Shown one piece after another: positions 39,188-52,313 of a stretch of DNA of 64,000 nt. This stretch comes from Asterochloris sp. CNOR1 (Eukaryota; Chlorophyta; Trebouxiophyceae; Trebouxiales; Trebouxiaceae): NCBI GenBank assembly GCA_963969365.1, contig OZ017749.1, positions 1,798,001 to 1,862,000 on the forward strand, read 5' to 3'. The notes beneath the pieces are model-generated. The model worked only from the letters and a program-made list of their open reading frames with translations, ran no database searches and was not told the DNA's origin. Each line of letters starts with the position of its first letter. The stretch's first letter is position 1. Both the position numbers and the translations under genes were made by a program.

Positions 39188-42100
39188 CTACGTGTGGGGC
39201 CCTGGCTCAGAAGTCGCCAGCGCTTGGGATTTGCGTCGGCTCAAGATGTTGGCCCGGACCTTGTCCAGCTCAGAGGCCTTGCTGGCCAGAGTGGCATCTG
39301 CCTCCTGCACCTTCTGGGCAACTGGCGACAAGCCACTCCTCAGAGCATCCAGGCTGGGCCTTGCTATCCTGTTCCTGCCAGCCACTGCGTCACCTTGTGG
39401 TCGGGCTCCAGGGCTGGTTGTTTCTGCAGGCCAGTGATTTGAAATCTGATACACATTTACCAGTGAGTGAGACGCACAGCATGCAGCTGGATGAACCCAG
39501 CCTGACGAAACCATATCTGTTGAGAGCATCCAACATCAAGGTGAGCAAGCAACTGAGTCACTCTTTGTGCAGCAGTGCTGCCCCTGTTGCTGCCAGACCA
39601 GGTAGCTGCTGAATGCATGAACATCTGCAACAGGGCTCTGATTGCAGAGGAAACCCACCGCCAAGGCTGCTCCTGAGATGAGCGACGGGTGCAGCGACTC
39701 TGTTGTCTCTGTTGCCAACAGGCTGAGCATGGCGGACCCCATGGTCATCACTGGTGGCGTGTTGGGCTGGGACCTGACCAGGTGAGAGCTGGGCTGCTGG
39801 TAGGCCCCCAACAGGTCTGCCCCTTGATGCTGGGCCGGTGGCAGCTGTTGAAGAGACCTCAGCCTCTGCTGCTCCTGCGAGTTGGTGTGCAAGCCACTTC
39901 AATGCAGAAGCCTTCAGGGCCGGGCATAAAGTATGGCTATGCAAGCCCTGGCAGGGTGCTGCTGGCGGCTGTCATGCTGGGACGTTCTGGTGCACCACCA
40001 ATTCTCAAAGGGTGCAGCAGAGGGCATGTGGGGGACCTCAAAGCTCACGAGGCGCGGCATCGTCAACACCGTTCAACGTGGGGCAGCCCAAGCCTCACAG
40101 GCCACCACTACAGGGTGGGCAGGCAAGCCTCCCTGGACGCAGCGCCTGTCCAGGTTGTGCAGCGATGCAGCCCCCAGCGCTCACAAGGCGCAGCACGGTG
40201 GCAGGTGTTGCAGCCCACAGCCCACCTGTTCCATCACCGCCTGCAGCCTCTGCGCTGGGTGCTGCGCCGCTGTCCCCATGCCTGGCATACCCACGATCAG
40301 TTGCTCCTGCTGCTGAGAGGGCAGTAGTTGCTCCTGCAGGCACAGCGAGCACTAGACTCTGCTGTCACGCCTCCTGGAGGCTTTGTTGACATCCGGCAAT
40401 AGCAACACCCTGAACCCTAGAAGATCTCATGCAGGGAAGCAGCATCCACACAGTCAATCATCCAATGCAGGTGTCCGGCAACCTGTCCAGCCGCAGGCTG
40501 CGTCCTCACTGCAAGGGCTGGCCAGCAGCACTCACGCCCAGAAAGCAGCAGCACATGCACGCAGCGTCGAATGACCAGAACAAAGTTGTGCATGCGCAAT
40601 GAGCGCTGTGAGCTGCGTATTTGTTCGCTGGCAGCCCCAAGGCCTACTTCTATATGGCAGCATGGCACCACCTGGTTCAATGCCATGTGTAGGAATGACA
40701 TGGGGACACAGTCGCATGCGCAGGCTCCACAAGTGGTGGCCAGCACGTCACCTTTACAGCCACCATCCCCAGCAAAAGGTGTGCTAAAGTGCGCACCTGA
40801 GGGCTGTGCGCCAGCTGTGGATTCAGGTGCAGCCCCTCCAGTTCCGCCAGGCTGCGCCCCAGTGCTGGCTGCTGGAAGGGCCTGCTGTGGAGCAGCTGCT
40901 CCTGTGCCAGTGGCGGCACGGCTGGCAGCCCAGGCGGAGAGCGCATCTGCAGGTCCGGCTCCATGGTCAGTCTGGGCAGGGGGCCCTCGTTGTCCATCTG
41001 AGGGGTGGTCGGACCCTGCACCTGCAGGAAGGCTGGAATGATCAATGCAGTGCATGTATGCTACCGCCGTGACTCAAATCATGGGTGTTCTGGCCTAAGT
41101 GCGCTGATTCTGGCCTGACTGAAAGCGTGTGATGCTACCTCTGTGACTTGTCAAGCACAGGGTATTGGGCAGCATGCGCTGCAGAGGCCACAGGACATGC
41201 TGTCGATCTGAGGAGTTGCCGGCCCTGCACCTGCAGCTCAGCACAACACCAATGCCCTTGCTGGATCTGGGATGCACATGAGCATAAGCTGACTCTGAGA
41301 TCCCCTGCTGGCAGCGGCGTCCCCCACCTGCAGGGGTGGCGGGTCCGTCTTTTGACGAGCGCAAACAGGCGGCACACCAATCACCATGATCTGAGGCCCC
41401 TCTCACCCCTGTGGTCTGCAGCGTCTGCGCCTGCAGGGCTGCCTGGTCCCTCTCCGAGAGGCACAGGGATGGCCTGCTGCTGTGCCCGGTGTGCAGATGA
41501 GACCTCTGCCCCGCTGACTTCGAGCCCTGCAGCTTGCGCGCCTGATGGCCCAGATGGGCCGTGTGGCGGGCCAGCTGAGCCAGCTGTGGCGGTGGCGGCT
41601 GCTGCTGCTGCGGGGCCTCCTGCAGGCAGGAGAGTCACACAAAAGGCACGCAGACAGCTAGGTTGTGGTGCCTCAATCGCAATGCAGCCCCTGCTGCTCC
41701 TCCCTGCAGCTGTGCTGCACCAAGGTCACAGCACTGGCCTGCAGCAGGTGCCAGACCTTAATGGGATGACCTGCTTGTCAACCTAGCAAAACGTGCAGCA
41801 CACTTCACAGCGGAAGCTCATGACAGGCACAGCAGCAGGGGTGCTGTTGGCAAGGGTCTGGTCCGGGCACCCTCGCGTACAGTCCACCCTTGCAGTTGCT
41901 GGGGCAGTCTGCCCTGCTTGCAGTCAGAAGGCTTGACACTGCGCAAAGCTGCACACAGCCTCACACAAGCCCCCAGCATGGCAGCCCTGTGCCCGCTTAG
42001 ACCTCCCAGATGATGCACCCCTGTACCAGGTGCGTCAGGGCGGGATGCGTCAAGCCAGATCACATGTGCCCACCTGCCCCTGCCAGGTGGCGCGCCCCTG

Positions 42101-44828
42101 CAGCCCCTGGACGAGCCTGCCTATCTCCCGTGGGTCCAGCCGCGTCTCCTCCTGCGTCCAGCTCATGAAGCTGCTGCCTCCGTCCTGGTCCCCACCTTGC
42201 AGACCCCTGCACAGCCTCCCTTGCGCCGGCCTGCTGGCCAGCTGCTGTGGGTTGCCCCCCCCGAGAGAAACTGCCTCTGCCGGCCTGCCCCACTGCTGAT
42301 GCTGCTGCTGCCACAAGCCTGGAAGGCCCAGAGCCCCTGACTGGATTCCCTGCTCGGCTGCCAGCAGCGGCAGAGCTGGGCTGCGCAGGGATGCCAGCCC
42401 GCAGGACTCCTGGGGGAGCATTGTGCTGGGCTCCGGCGGCAGCAGGTGCTGGGGATGGAGCGAGGGGAACGGGCCCAGGCCGGGCGGCCCCATGCGCCGC
42501 GTTGCCAGCTGCGCCTTGTGCCTGCCCACATTGCGAAAGAGAGTGTCATGCATCTGCGCGACCCAGGTGGGCTGGGCAGGGTGGCCCTGGACGCAGGACA
42601 AGGGGTGGGTGCCTCACCACAGCGCCTGGGGAATGTGTGTGCATGTTGAGGGGTTGTGCATGCAACTCCAGGGGGTTCGGTGCAAATTGAGGCTCACATC
42701 AGAGGCACTGAGGCACACTGCCACGCAGACTATCCTGTGGTGGAGAGGGAGTCTAGATGCAGACACAGGGCTGACAGGAGAGACACTGCCATCAAGCATG
42801 CTTGCAGGAGATGTGCAGATAGCTAGAAGAACTCTTTCGCATAGACGTGCAGACTGAGATCTAGACCAGACAGACCCTTTGGCCGGCACACTGAGGCTGA
42901 ACCCGAGACCAGACTGACGAAGTGTGCGCTGCTTAAGGCATGGGCAGGCTGATGCAGGCTTGCTGCAGGCTGGGCTGCAGGCCTCAGGCAGGCGGATGCA
43001 CAGCCCTTGAGGGTGTTTGCCTTCGGCAGCGGGGCTCCACAGCAGTCGCCGCCTGTTGCAATGCATGCTGTTGGCTGAGAGGGCAGCAAGCTGGTGCTTC
43101 AGCCTCCCTGTCATAGGACAGGCGGTTCTGAGCATGCAGCAGGTCCACCCTGGCGGTCGCGACGTCTGTTGCAGCTTTGGCCACTGCAGTGGTCAGCACA
43201 GCAGCAAAAGCAGGGCCGGGCAGCCAAAATGCATCCAGTCTCACCCTGACAGCTATTGGGGTTGCTGCAGCGACAGCAGCCGCACTAGCATGCGCGGCCT
43301 GCTGGTGTGCGTCGCTGACAAATCCGTCCACCCCCACGGACTCCACCTCAGCTGCCATGGCTGCCGCGGCCCGCTGCCCAGGCGTCAGGTGCACGAAAGC
43401 AGCCCTGCTATCAGGCTGGGAGCCTTCGCTGCCAGGCTGACCCTGCCCAGGAGACTGCCCAGGGGGCGAGGGGCACTCAGCCGCTGCGCTGCTGGGCATT
43501 AGGAAGCGGGGCTCGATGGTCTCCTCCACATTGTGGTCCAGCTCTGCAATCTCTGCCTCACTGGGGATGTCCATGTTGGTGGTCAGCAGAGAGGAGGGGC
43601 CCGCCGGCTGCTGCAACACAGACGCACACATTGTGAGGAGCAAGGTGGCCGCTAGTGGGGGACAGCAGGGGTGATGGGGCTCGCTATTGCAGCACGGTAC
43701 ACAGTCTTGTGTCACTTCAGGGCATGCCTAAGATGTGCATTGCCAGGGGAGGCAGGTGTACAGGGTTCTGTGTAGCCTTATCAAGCCCAGCACACCATGG
43801 AGATGCAGCCACAGCCCAGAAAGCTCTGAGCTGACCAGGGGATACACCTGCATGAGTCCAAGGCAGGCCTGCACATCCCTGCTGGTTCCTGCCAAGAACG
43901 TGTGCCGTATAGGCCTGGTTGGAGAGCAGCGGTCTTTGCAGCACTGGTCAGCTCACCTTGCCAGATCTGTCCCCACGGCTCTGCTTGGTGGATGCAGATG
44001 CAGTCTCCTGTAGCACACCAAGTTGCTGTGGGAACATGTAAGGTGCCACGTGGATGAGGTAGAGACAGGACGCACTGAGCACACAAGCCGCCTTTGACGC
44101 TGAAGGCATCTGCAGCCTTCCACTGAGGCCCAGGAAGGTGTGCAAGCCACGTGCACAGAGCAGCCCTGGGAGGCATCTGGCACAGGGGCGACTGCAGGCG
44201 GCAGACAGCAGACTCATGCAGCTCACATCCATCTGGGACTGTGGGCTGCCGTGTGTCTCCCCCTCCTGGTGGGGAGTGCCCAGCTGCTCCTCGGCATGCG
44301 CGACTGCCTGCAGGACGGCATGCAGGCCGCTGACAAATGACTTCGACAGCGAGCCCCAGCGCAGAGTCACCACAAGCTGCGCATCAGGTCATAAGGCCGC
44401 AAGGGCCATAGGCCACAACCAGACTGAAGGCTCTGCAGGAGTCAACCATCTGCCTGATGATGGCATCATCAGACTTGCCTGAGAGACCTTCAGCTGCGCT
44501 GTGTCCACTGTGGCCTGGACATCACGCTGTATTGCGACAGCCTTGTCTTCCGCCTGCCTGGCCACCGCAGGGTCCTCACTGCTTTCATGCGACTTGAGCT
44601 GCAATTCAATTTGGCGCAAATCCTCCAACTGCTTGTCCACCTCATGCTCAGCATGCGAAATGGCCTGCTTCGACTTCTCTAGAGCCGCTTCCACAATTTC
44701 CTGCACACAGGCAGCCTCAGTTAAAGAGGTCTCACGAACTATGACACACGTGGTGGATGGCTAACCTGTTTCTGGTAGGTCTGCTGGTCATGTTCAGTCT
44801 GCACGGGCTGGCTGCTGCAGCAACCCAT
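39188..44828 (-). CDS. Predicted acylated coiled-coil protein (MGCC N terminus), unknown function
   Basis: No family recognised. The ATG at 44828 gives MGCCSSQPVQTEHDQQ, a classic start for N-myristoylation of Gly2 and palmitoylation of Cys3/Cys4, so a membrane-face location is inferred. Exon 1 is 44828-44766. Exon 2 (44700-44479, 74 codons) is a charged coiled coil (EIVEAALEKSKQAIS, then HEVDKQLEDLRQIELQL). Likely further exons lie near 44260-44373 and 43965-44025. Exon from 43610 encodes NMDIPSEAEIAELDHNVEET followed by Ala-rich helices. Pro/Gln/Gly-rich low-complexity exons follow at about 42060-42560, 41400-41620, 40680-41030 and 40100-40340. The last exon encodes VQEADATLASKASELDKV and ends at a TAG at 39188. 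Intron 2 has a textbook GC donor (CAG|GCAAGT). The middle exons are tentative. Confidence 0.6.
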
Positions 44829-45739
44829 GGCCGTTCACACAAACCTTCATTCTCCAATCAAAGTCAATGCACTTCATAGAGAAGAAAAAATTGAATACCT
44901 GCAGCAGCCAGCAGCTACAACTATAGGGCCTATAGTTGTCAAATGACAGCAGTCTAACAAAGCGCAGACGTCAGTCCAGAGGGCCAGGCAGAGTGCAAAG
45001 CATGGTACAGCTTCCTTTGAGGCGGCCAGTGAGCTTGCTGGCACCTGGCTGCTGTAGCAAAACTCCTTGCACGTGACGTAGACATTGCAGGGCATGTGCA
45101 GGGCAGCTTTGCGGGCGCCCTGGCTTTTGGAGCAGGTGTCAAATTGACACTGTCGTCAATGTTGTGGCTGCCCGGCTTGTTGTGCACGTGTCAGACAGCT
45201 GCAATGCAACTATCATCATATGTGCCACTGCAACGAGGTCTACCTGACTCAAATAGCTAAATCCTAGCAGGCATAGATATTATCCCTGACTGGCGCCAGG
45301 CAACTGCAGAAGGGCAGAACTGTCATCCCGTGCAGAGCCATCGCATTGAGGTGAAGATTGAAGGTACTGGATCGGATGGCATCCCATTCATATAAGTGTT
45401 GAGAGATCAGGCCGCCCAAGCCCGAATAAAAGTGTGAGAACCCCCTGTGCAGGCAATCAGCCGTAGTTCAGCATCGCTAAATGTTCTGCATAGACCTTGA
45501 TGTCACAGTGTGCAGCAGAAAGCAAGCACATGGCAGCACATGTACATCTCAACTCCCATATATAGGTGGCTAGCCCTGTGGAGTCAGATAGCAACGATTG
45601 GATCTCCACGTGCACCCTTGAGCTCATCCAGTCGTTACAGCAAGCTGCGGGCCACTGCAAGCTGAGAGCTCCTTCTGGACCGCAAACAATGCGCAATGCA
45701 GAGCATCTGTGCCTGTGCATCTGTGCCGTGCAGCAGAGC

Positions 45740-46085
45740 TCCTACCTTGCTCTAGAAAGCCTTGCTGCTTTTGCATGCAAGGCCATGCCCTACAGATGCT
45801 TCCAGCTGGGCTATGTGATCCTCCATCGCACGTGACTTTGAATACCTTCAGTGCATTGGTGCTGCCCATCCTCAGCTACGGCTGCAAGGTTTAGTTCTGG
45901 CTTTATGAAGAGAGCAGCATGATTGCCAAAATGCTGGAGGCTGTACAACATCAATTTTTGCTGGGCGTACTCGGCATGGAATGCCCTAGACACCACTTGA
46001 CTGTTGTGGGTGAATCTGGAAGATATGCGCATGCCGTGCGTTGGCATATTGACAAGTTCAGGCAGCGCATCTGCAATGTACGTCG
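45740..46085 (+). mobile_element. Decayed LINE (non-LTR retrotransposon) reverse-transcriptase 3' fragment
   Basis: The translated piece LVLPILSYGCKV, then LEAVQHQFLLGVLGM, matches the C-terminal end of LINE reverse transcriptases, where a LFDALVLPILSYGCEVW-type block is followed by a FLRRLLGV-type block. A TAG directly after the first block and frame breaks show decay. A related copy lies at about 53135-53375. Confidence 0.7.
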
Positions 46086-46709
46086 TATGCAATTGACAAC
46101 CCATTGTTTGACGGCACACCCAGCATGAGGAAGGGGGCGCCACCAGCGCAGAGCACCTCAAATGGCTCGTTTCATGAACCTCAGACAGCACAGTGGCCAT
46201 GTACAAGCAGATGGGCGGCTTCAACTGCAGCCTTCAGGCTTGCAGTCAACAAATCAGAGGCCATAGATCATGCACATATCTCGCCCAGATCTGCTGCAGC
46301 AGCCACAGGCTGAAGTTGAAACGAGCCGCTACACATCACACAGCAGACCTTTGCAACTCAGGAACTGCCATGGAAGTCAAGCAGTACGACTTGCACAGAC
46401 TTTGGGCTTTGCATGTCTTGCTTAAAGGTTGTGTTGCCTTACTACGTGCGAAGCAAGTCGACCGCGCTCTGCATCAACTTGTTGCTTTTGCTTTGCTTAT
46501 TGCGTCCTTGCTTTGCATGATCTGTGCTACCTTCGGTCAGAAGGGCGCAAGAAGAGAGTATAGCAACTTGTTGGGGGAGACCTCTTCGCTGAACTTCCTC
46601 CATTGTTGCTTGCTTACTATGTGCATGCAGCACTGCTTCAGCCTCAGTCAGCGTTGTCTCTGGTTCTTCCAAGTTCCAAGGTGTGACCCCCATGTCCTAT
46701 TCATTTACA

Positions 46710-46734
46710 CCCCCCCCCCCCCCCCCCCCCCCCC
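46710..46734 (+). repeat. Poly-C tract (25 C)
   Basis: An uninterrupted run of C followed by GACTTGGACAT, about 280 bases upstream of the GT90 start. The second copy has the same arrangement. Confidence 0.9.
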
Positions 46735-47017
46735 GACTTGGACATTGCCTCGCTTCTCTATCCTGTGGTGTTGTGCACTTCATTACGTGGTATTCACGGT
46801 GGGATTTGGGGGCCTCGAGCCGCCGATGCAGGTGTCTCACATAGCCCAGATGATCTATAACTTGTCTGTGCTTTCCACCCTCTTCCTTCCACACAAGGAA
46901 GGGCATTTCCTGCTGCGGTACACACAGCAACGTCTCCTACTTCCTTTCTTCTCCACCGGATCTCCATGCACCGGATCTAGACTCTTGACGTCAGAGCAAG
47001 CTCCTAGAGGCCAAGCA

Positions 47018-49545
47018 ATGAAGGCAGATGTAGCCCTAGCTAGCTTGATGCTAGCTGCTACGCCTTCTCTCACGGCAGCAGCAAACGGTGAGGACATTGC
47101 GCTCAGTCCCCAGACATGTTTGGCTCCACTCACCAACGAGCAAGCATGCTGGTGCGCAGGCCAGATGCACTCCAGCATTTTCTTGGAACAGAATTGCTCA
47201 GCATATGGAGACCATCAGCGCTTGGTGAGGCCCCAGGTGTCAGGCTACTTATGCAGCCCATCTTACCCCTTGCAGATGGCTATGATAGGTTTGCATGCAG
47301 CCCACCAAAGGCTCTGACCTCAGCAAATCTGTGGCCCTGTAGGTGGACGAATGGCTGTACCCGTTCCGCCCAGCCATCAGCCCAGCCAGCGTTGTCCAGT
47401 TCCCCCACCCTGAGCACTGGACTCCCACAGATGAGGGGTTTGCACGCCTGCCCTTGCTGTTTAGTATTGACGGCAAACTGCTGGCGCACCCAACCATTGC
47501 TCACTTACCAGCAACCGGAGCCGAGGCAAATCACATGGTGAGCAGAAAAGCAGCATCCTTGACATCATGTTTGCACGGTCTGTATCGTGCCTTTGCCAAT
47601 CTGCCTAGAGGCGGAGTCGAAGAAGACACTGTCAGATGATGTTGCAGCAGCTCTGGAGCATACTTATCACCTCTGTACAGAGTGTGGATAGCTGATAGCA
47701 TCTGCAGGTGTAAAGTTGGCGGCTCTGCACCACACAGGTTTCGTGTGACCCTGCAACAGCCTCAGCTGGACATCGCTGCTGTGAGCACCCTAGCTTAACC
47801 CCCTTGTCATGCTTGAGTTGCAGGTCTCCTCTTGCACCTGGTCTGAGAACCTGCCGGGCATTGCCTTGCCTTTTGCATCTTGCAATAGGGATGTGGCATG
47901 CAACTTGACACTGATGCCCTGCAGGGCATCAATCACCAGGGAAACATAGGACACTTTGCAATTCCTGTCCTGCAACAGGTCATGGCGCACGTCCAGTTCG
48001 ACGACTTTGTGGTTGCAGCTGACCCATGTGAGCCACTCCAGGCACTTGTTGCTGAGCTGCCTGCTCTGTGCTAGAGGGGCCCTGCCATGCTTCGTGCTGC
48101 TGTTCTGCATGCCCAAACCCCTGTGATGTGGCCCTGGTACTGCAGTGGCTGCCAGAGGGTTCCTTTGTGTTGTGTGTTGACCCTGCTGTGGCATGTATAA
48201 TCTCTTTAGAAGCTGCAATCTGGGCCTTGGACACCTTCTCTTTCACAGCTGTTAGCACTATAACAGAGCAAGCTATACGCCTGTGCCTCTGTGCAGATGA
48301 CAAACCTCTTGTGGGGCATCTGCGCCCGCCGTTCCCCTACCTTTCATACTGCAGCCTCAGAGGCAGGGGTGCTGTAATGCCCATGCCTGAAAGTCTGAGG
48401 CCAGCCGCATTTGGGGGCAAGCCCTCCAGGGCCGGTGCCAATGACACCAGAGACCCTAGAGCTGTCTTTCTTGGCAGTGCCACAGGTGCACTGAAGTCAG
48501 ATTTGCCCACCATTTCCAAGTTCCTGTTGGTGGCCTTCAGCCCCACGCAGGCCTTAGGCAGTGGCTGTTACTGGTGCAGGCTGGCAAAACGGCCGACGCC
48601 AAGCGGTGTGCCGGTCAGGCGCAAAGCACCCTCAGGCCCTTTACACTGGCATCACAAGCTGGCATAATGTTCTCACAAGGTCACAGAATGTCGCAGAACT
48701 TGAGTCATTCACAAAGGAGCCCAAGTCCCTCCAGGAGCAAGTGGATGGATTCAGACACATTGTGAGCCAAATGACTTGGTCTGTGGCCAAACATTGGTCG
48801 TGTTGGTGGGTTCACTATATTTGTGGCCTGGTCGTGGTCGAATTGGCTTTGGGGCAATGTGCTGCAGCTGACCAGAGGCAGTTATCACACACTATGCTTC
48901 ATGGGCTATTGGTATCAGGCCAAGCGCAGCATCACTCAGCTGTTGGTCGCAAAACATGTAGTGCTGATGGTCACGCCCGATTGTCATGCCGGCCATCCAG
49001 CATGAGGACCCAAGCCATGCTGACAAGAAGCCTGTGTCACCCTGCCGTTGCAGATTTATGTGGATGGTTACTGCGCGGCCCTGAGGCTGAGGGACCTGCT
49101 CAGTTCAGACTGCACAGTTCTCTACCTGACCAGTCCGGAGGAGTTGTGGTACAGCAACCTAATCATACCTTGGCAACATGTGATTCCAGTAGTGTAAGTA
49201 CAAGTAGCATGCGGTTTTTGGAGATGTAGGCTCCAATAACTCCAAGCTGCAGGCAGCTTCCGTCTCGCGAGCCAGCCTGACAATGCTGATTGCTGCAGAT
49301 ATGAGCCAGGAGTCTTTCCTGAGGGCTCCAATCTGCTCTGGGCGGCCAAGTGGGCCCAAGATCACCCAGCAGAGGCAGCTGATATTGTGAGCAAGGCCAG
49401 AGCTTTTGCTGACTTGCATCTCTCTGAGTTGGGTCAGACATGCTACACCGTGCGCCTGTTCCATGAGTACAGCAAGCTGATGACTGATCGTGGACGCATA
49501 CCTGAGCTGGTGTCATACATGAAAAAAAGTGAAAAGGTGCATTAG
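47018..49545 (+). CDS. GT90-family O-glycosyltransferase, tandem copy 1
   Basis: Seven exons in phase: 47018-47224, 47343-47537, 47925-48027, 48297-48485, 48580-48761, 49054-49193, 49299-49545; 420 residues. The N terminus (ALASLMLAATPSLTAAANG) suits a signal peptide, so the enzyme is probably in the ER/Golgi or secreted. Family landmarks of GT90 (CAP10, Rumi/POGLUT, plant O-glucosyltransferases) are PPFPYLSYC, VFLGSATGGWQNGRR, IIYVDGYCAALRLRDLL, then ELWYSNLIIPWQHVIPV and DHPAEAADIVSKARAFADLH with HEYSKLM near the end. GT90 enzymes typically transfer glucose or xylose to protein or polysaccharide acceptors; the substrate here is unknown. The intron 47538-47924 could hide another exon. Every exon has the same length as in copy 2. 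Confidence 0.85.
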
Positions 49546-52049
49546 AATTGTGATGAAGCTGCATGTCCTCATGTTTGCATCTGCTGTGGCAACCATGCCT
49601 GCAGGGTGCAATGACTGAAATAAAGCTTCGCTTCCACTGTCGCCGAGGCTCTATTATATCAGTCTGAGACTGGCTTAGAGCAGGTGTGAAACAGCACCCG
49701 TTCTGTTGCGGAACTGCAATCCTGAACACTTAAAGCAAGCACAGCACAGTCCTGTCCACTTCTGACAGGGAGGCGCTGCAGCTATCTGCTCCTGGCACAT
49801 GTCAAGTAGAGAGACATTACGAGTCTGGGGGCCACAACAAACAGGCGCCTGGGCAGAAGACCCTAGAAATATGTGCTGCTCATTCTCCACAGCACTGGAT
49901 GACTTGCAAGTGTGGCAGCACTAGTGATAAACAGAGCACACTGTCTTCACACCAAAATGCAGCAAAACAGTGAAGTAGTGGTGTGGAGCAGAAGGTGTGA
50001 TTGTAGTGTACCAACAGTGTGAAACTTAATGTGAAAGAGTTGTCACTTGGCTGGTGTTGTGCGTGGTGATGGCAACACAGTCCACCCTGAAGCCATGGCT
50101 GCTCTGCTGCTGGAGACTGGAGGCAAACTGTGAGTGCAACTGTGAGTGGTGGGAAGCAACCAACTGCCAGGTCACAGGCAGACGCTGAAGCCTGGCCAGG
50201 GTGAGCCAGGCAGGCCACTTCTTCTCTAAGCAGATCTGTTTAGGGGCCTTCTGCTTAAAGCCCCACAAGCTAACCATATCTTGGAGCTGGGCCTATCGAG
50301 ATTTAATCAGTCCCAAGGCTGAGACTGTTGAGGTCTCAACAGTCCCAGGGTCCTCTATGAATCTTCAGAGGCAATCAAACGGCAGTCCAGCCAAGCTCTA
50401 AACATGACCTCCACAGGAACAATGTCCACAGCTGTGGCAGAGACGAGGGTCAAACCCGAGAGATTCCGTTCCCAGTGGAGCCCCACTCTGGGGCTGCCTC
50501 AGGGCAGCCCCAGGCCTTGGCCGCCCAGGAGTGTCAACAAGTGCACTTGTTGGCAAGGGAGGGTTGCAAAAGATGGTGAAAAGAGTGTGAAACTAGCCAC
50601 TGGTGTGAAACACCTGTGAAAAGGGTGTCTTTGTTTTTCACTAGTGGCAAGCCCTGTCCTTCTGTTTGAGCTGGCGCCAGCTTGCCTTGCCTCTTCATGA
50701 AGAGGGTGAGTACACTCTGAGTGGTGGGAGACCCACTTCAGAACTCACGCAACCAACTACTGCCAGGTCACAGACCCTGCAGCAGGCAGGCCAAGTACCT
50801 ACAACAAGGTGCGTAGGCATATTCTTACAGCAACAGCAGGTGTTCAGCGGGGGTGTGGAGGACGGGCACAATGCTGGATGTAGCGCATGGACTGTGCTCT
50901 GTGAAGGCAGAGGGCCTCCTGCCCTGCTGCAGAACTGCGTTCACATGTGCTTTCAAAAGTCTGCCAAGTGCAAAGCCAGGACTATGTCAGAACCCGAGAC
51001 GCCATAATCATGCGTCTGGGGAGCTGGGCAAGGCTGACGTTCTGTGCACACCTGGTGAGGCCCATCTCCAACACTTGTGAAGACTGGCACTCTGCATCAG
51101 CACACCTATTGCCTGCAAACGCCCCCCCCAACCCCCCCCCCCCCCCCCCTCTTCGGCTTCACTTAGTGCAACAGAGCTCAGATTTTCACCCCAGCTATCA
51201 CTGCAGAAATTTAGAAATGCATATGCAGCAGAGCGGTTCACTTAGCATCTGGCTGACAGACAGGCCCATGACAAGTGTACCCTGTGCTCTGCCAGAGGCC
51301 ATGGCAAGGCAGTCTGACTGAAGCATGGTGTGTGCGCACCTATATGCAGCAAACCTGCCGGCTGCAGTAATTTTGAATGCAGACTAGGGTCCTCAGCTTT
51401 CAAACCTTGGTGTCAGGTATATGCTGCTGTATGACAATCACAGCCGGCTGCCAGAACTGTAGGTGCCGCTGATTGCGCGGCTGCTGCATTGTGATCGGCC
51501 TTGCAGCTGAAGGCTCTGAGAGTCTGATATCTGCTTCACATGCGGCCGCTGATGGAGATGCGGCGAGTGCTCTTGGCAGTTTTGCTTTTGGTGCTCTTGC
51601 TGCTTGTGGGGGCTCCATTGGCCAGAGACAGCAGCTCGCCCAGGGAGGTGGCAGTGGTCAGTATGTAGTGGTTCTGATTATCGCCGCTGGCGCTATTGCG
51701 AATAACGTTGCCTTGGGGCACGTGGCAGCAGCCAGTCTGCACCTGCAGCTGGTGACTGCTGCATCTGATGCTGGCCACGTCTTTGCGGAGCCGAAAGCAT
51801 TGATCTTCAGCAGGTATGGCTGCAAGCCATCGTACTGGGACCCCGCATCTGCATGTAGGTGATCTCATTGGCAGCCTGGGGTTCTCTGCTGCTCATGTCG
51901 CTCCCTGCTGGGGCCGGTGACAGCGATGCCATGTGCCTGCATTGCACCACATGGTACACCCGAGCGGTCGTGGCAGAGTGCAAGGCTCAGACACCATCAC
52001 ACATGGCCCATAGCAAGGGCTCCCTCTCAGCAGGGCTCCTCAAATGCTG
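49546..52049. other. Gene-poor spacer between the GT90 copies
   Basis: About 2.5 kb with no supported gene. Open frames on both strands at 51473-51868 show no motif I recognise. It contains a poly-C tract at 51122-51149. Confidence 0.45.
51122..51149 (+). repeat. Poly-C tract interrupted by AA
   Basis: Eight C, AA, then 18 C. It resembles the tracts upstream of both GT90 genes but without similar flanks. Confidence 0.85.
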
Positions 52050-52313
52050 CCTGCATCTGTTTACCTGCTGCTGCCAGTGCACTGCCAAACTCAGCAAGTG
52101 CTATCAGGATGTGCATATGCCGGTGCATGCCAAGGAGCCTGCACAGAGACTGCGCATGCAGGGAGTCAGCCTGCAATGTGGCCCGCATGCCAACCTTGTG
52201 GTCCCAGAATCACACTTTAACCCATAGCTCAGCATAGGCAGCACCAGTGCATCAAACAACTTGCAGATGCGATGTGGACATGTCAAGCTGATCTGTGCAC
52301 AACGCCTGAGCAT
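52050..52313 (-). mobile_element. Decayed LINE reverse-transcriptase 3' fragment, minus strand
   Basis: The minus strand reads RRCAQI...LFDALVLPMLSYGLK and, in a shifted frame, LCRLLGMHRHMHILIALAEFG. These are the two neighbouring blocks at the end of LINE reverse transcriptases. The frame change between them and the lack of the rest of the element mark a dead fragment. Confidence 0.7.

Larger units (their letters stand above)
44829..47017. other. Gene-poor region with transposon debris
   Basis: Holds the presumed promoter of the MGCC gene, a LINE fragment (about 45740-46085), a 25-base poly-C tract and the region upstream of the first GT90 gene. The long open frame 46193-47317 runs through the poly-C tract and is not a convincing gene except where it overlaps GT90 exon 1. 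Confidence 0.5.
45841..49545 (+). repeat. Segmental duplication, copy 1
   Basis: The LINE fragment, poly-C tract and GT90 gene recur in the same order and direction at 53150-56538, about 7 kb downstream. Copy 1 has extra sequence between LINE fragment and poly-C. Confidence 0.9.

Noticed and set aside
46193-47317. 374-codon open frame upstream of GT90 copy 1
   Set aside because: It crosses the poly-C tract and a region homologous to decayed sequence in copy 2, where the frame is broken. Only its last part overlaps the real GT90 exon 1.
47790-48218. Minus-strand frame conserved in both GT90 copies (also 54740-55237)
   Set aside because: Tempting because it is open in both copies, but it lies antisense to GT90 exon 3 and the conserved intron; the plus-strand exon lengths and family motifs explain the conservation better.
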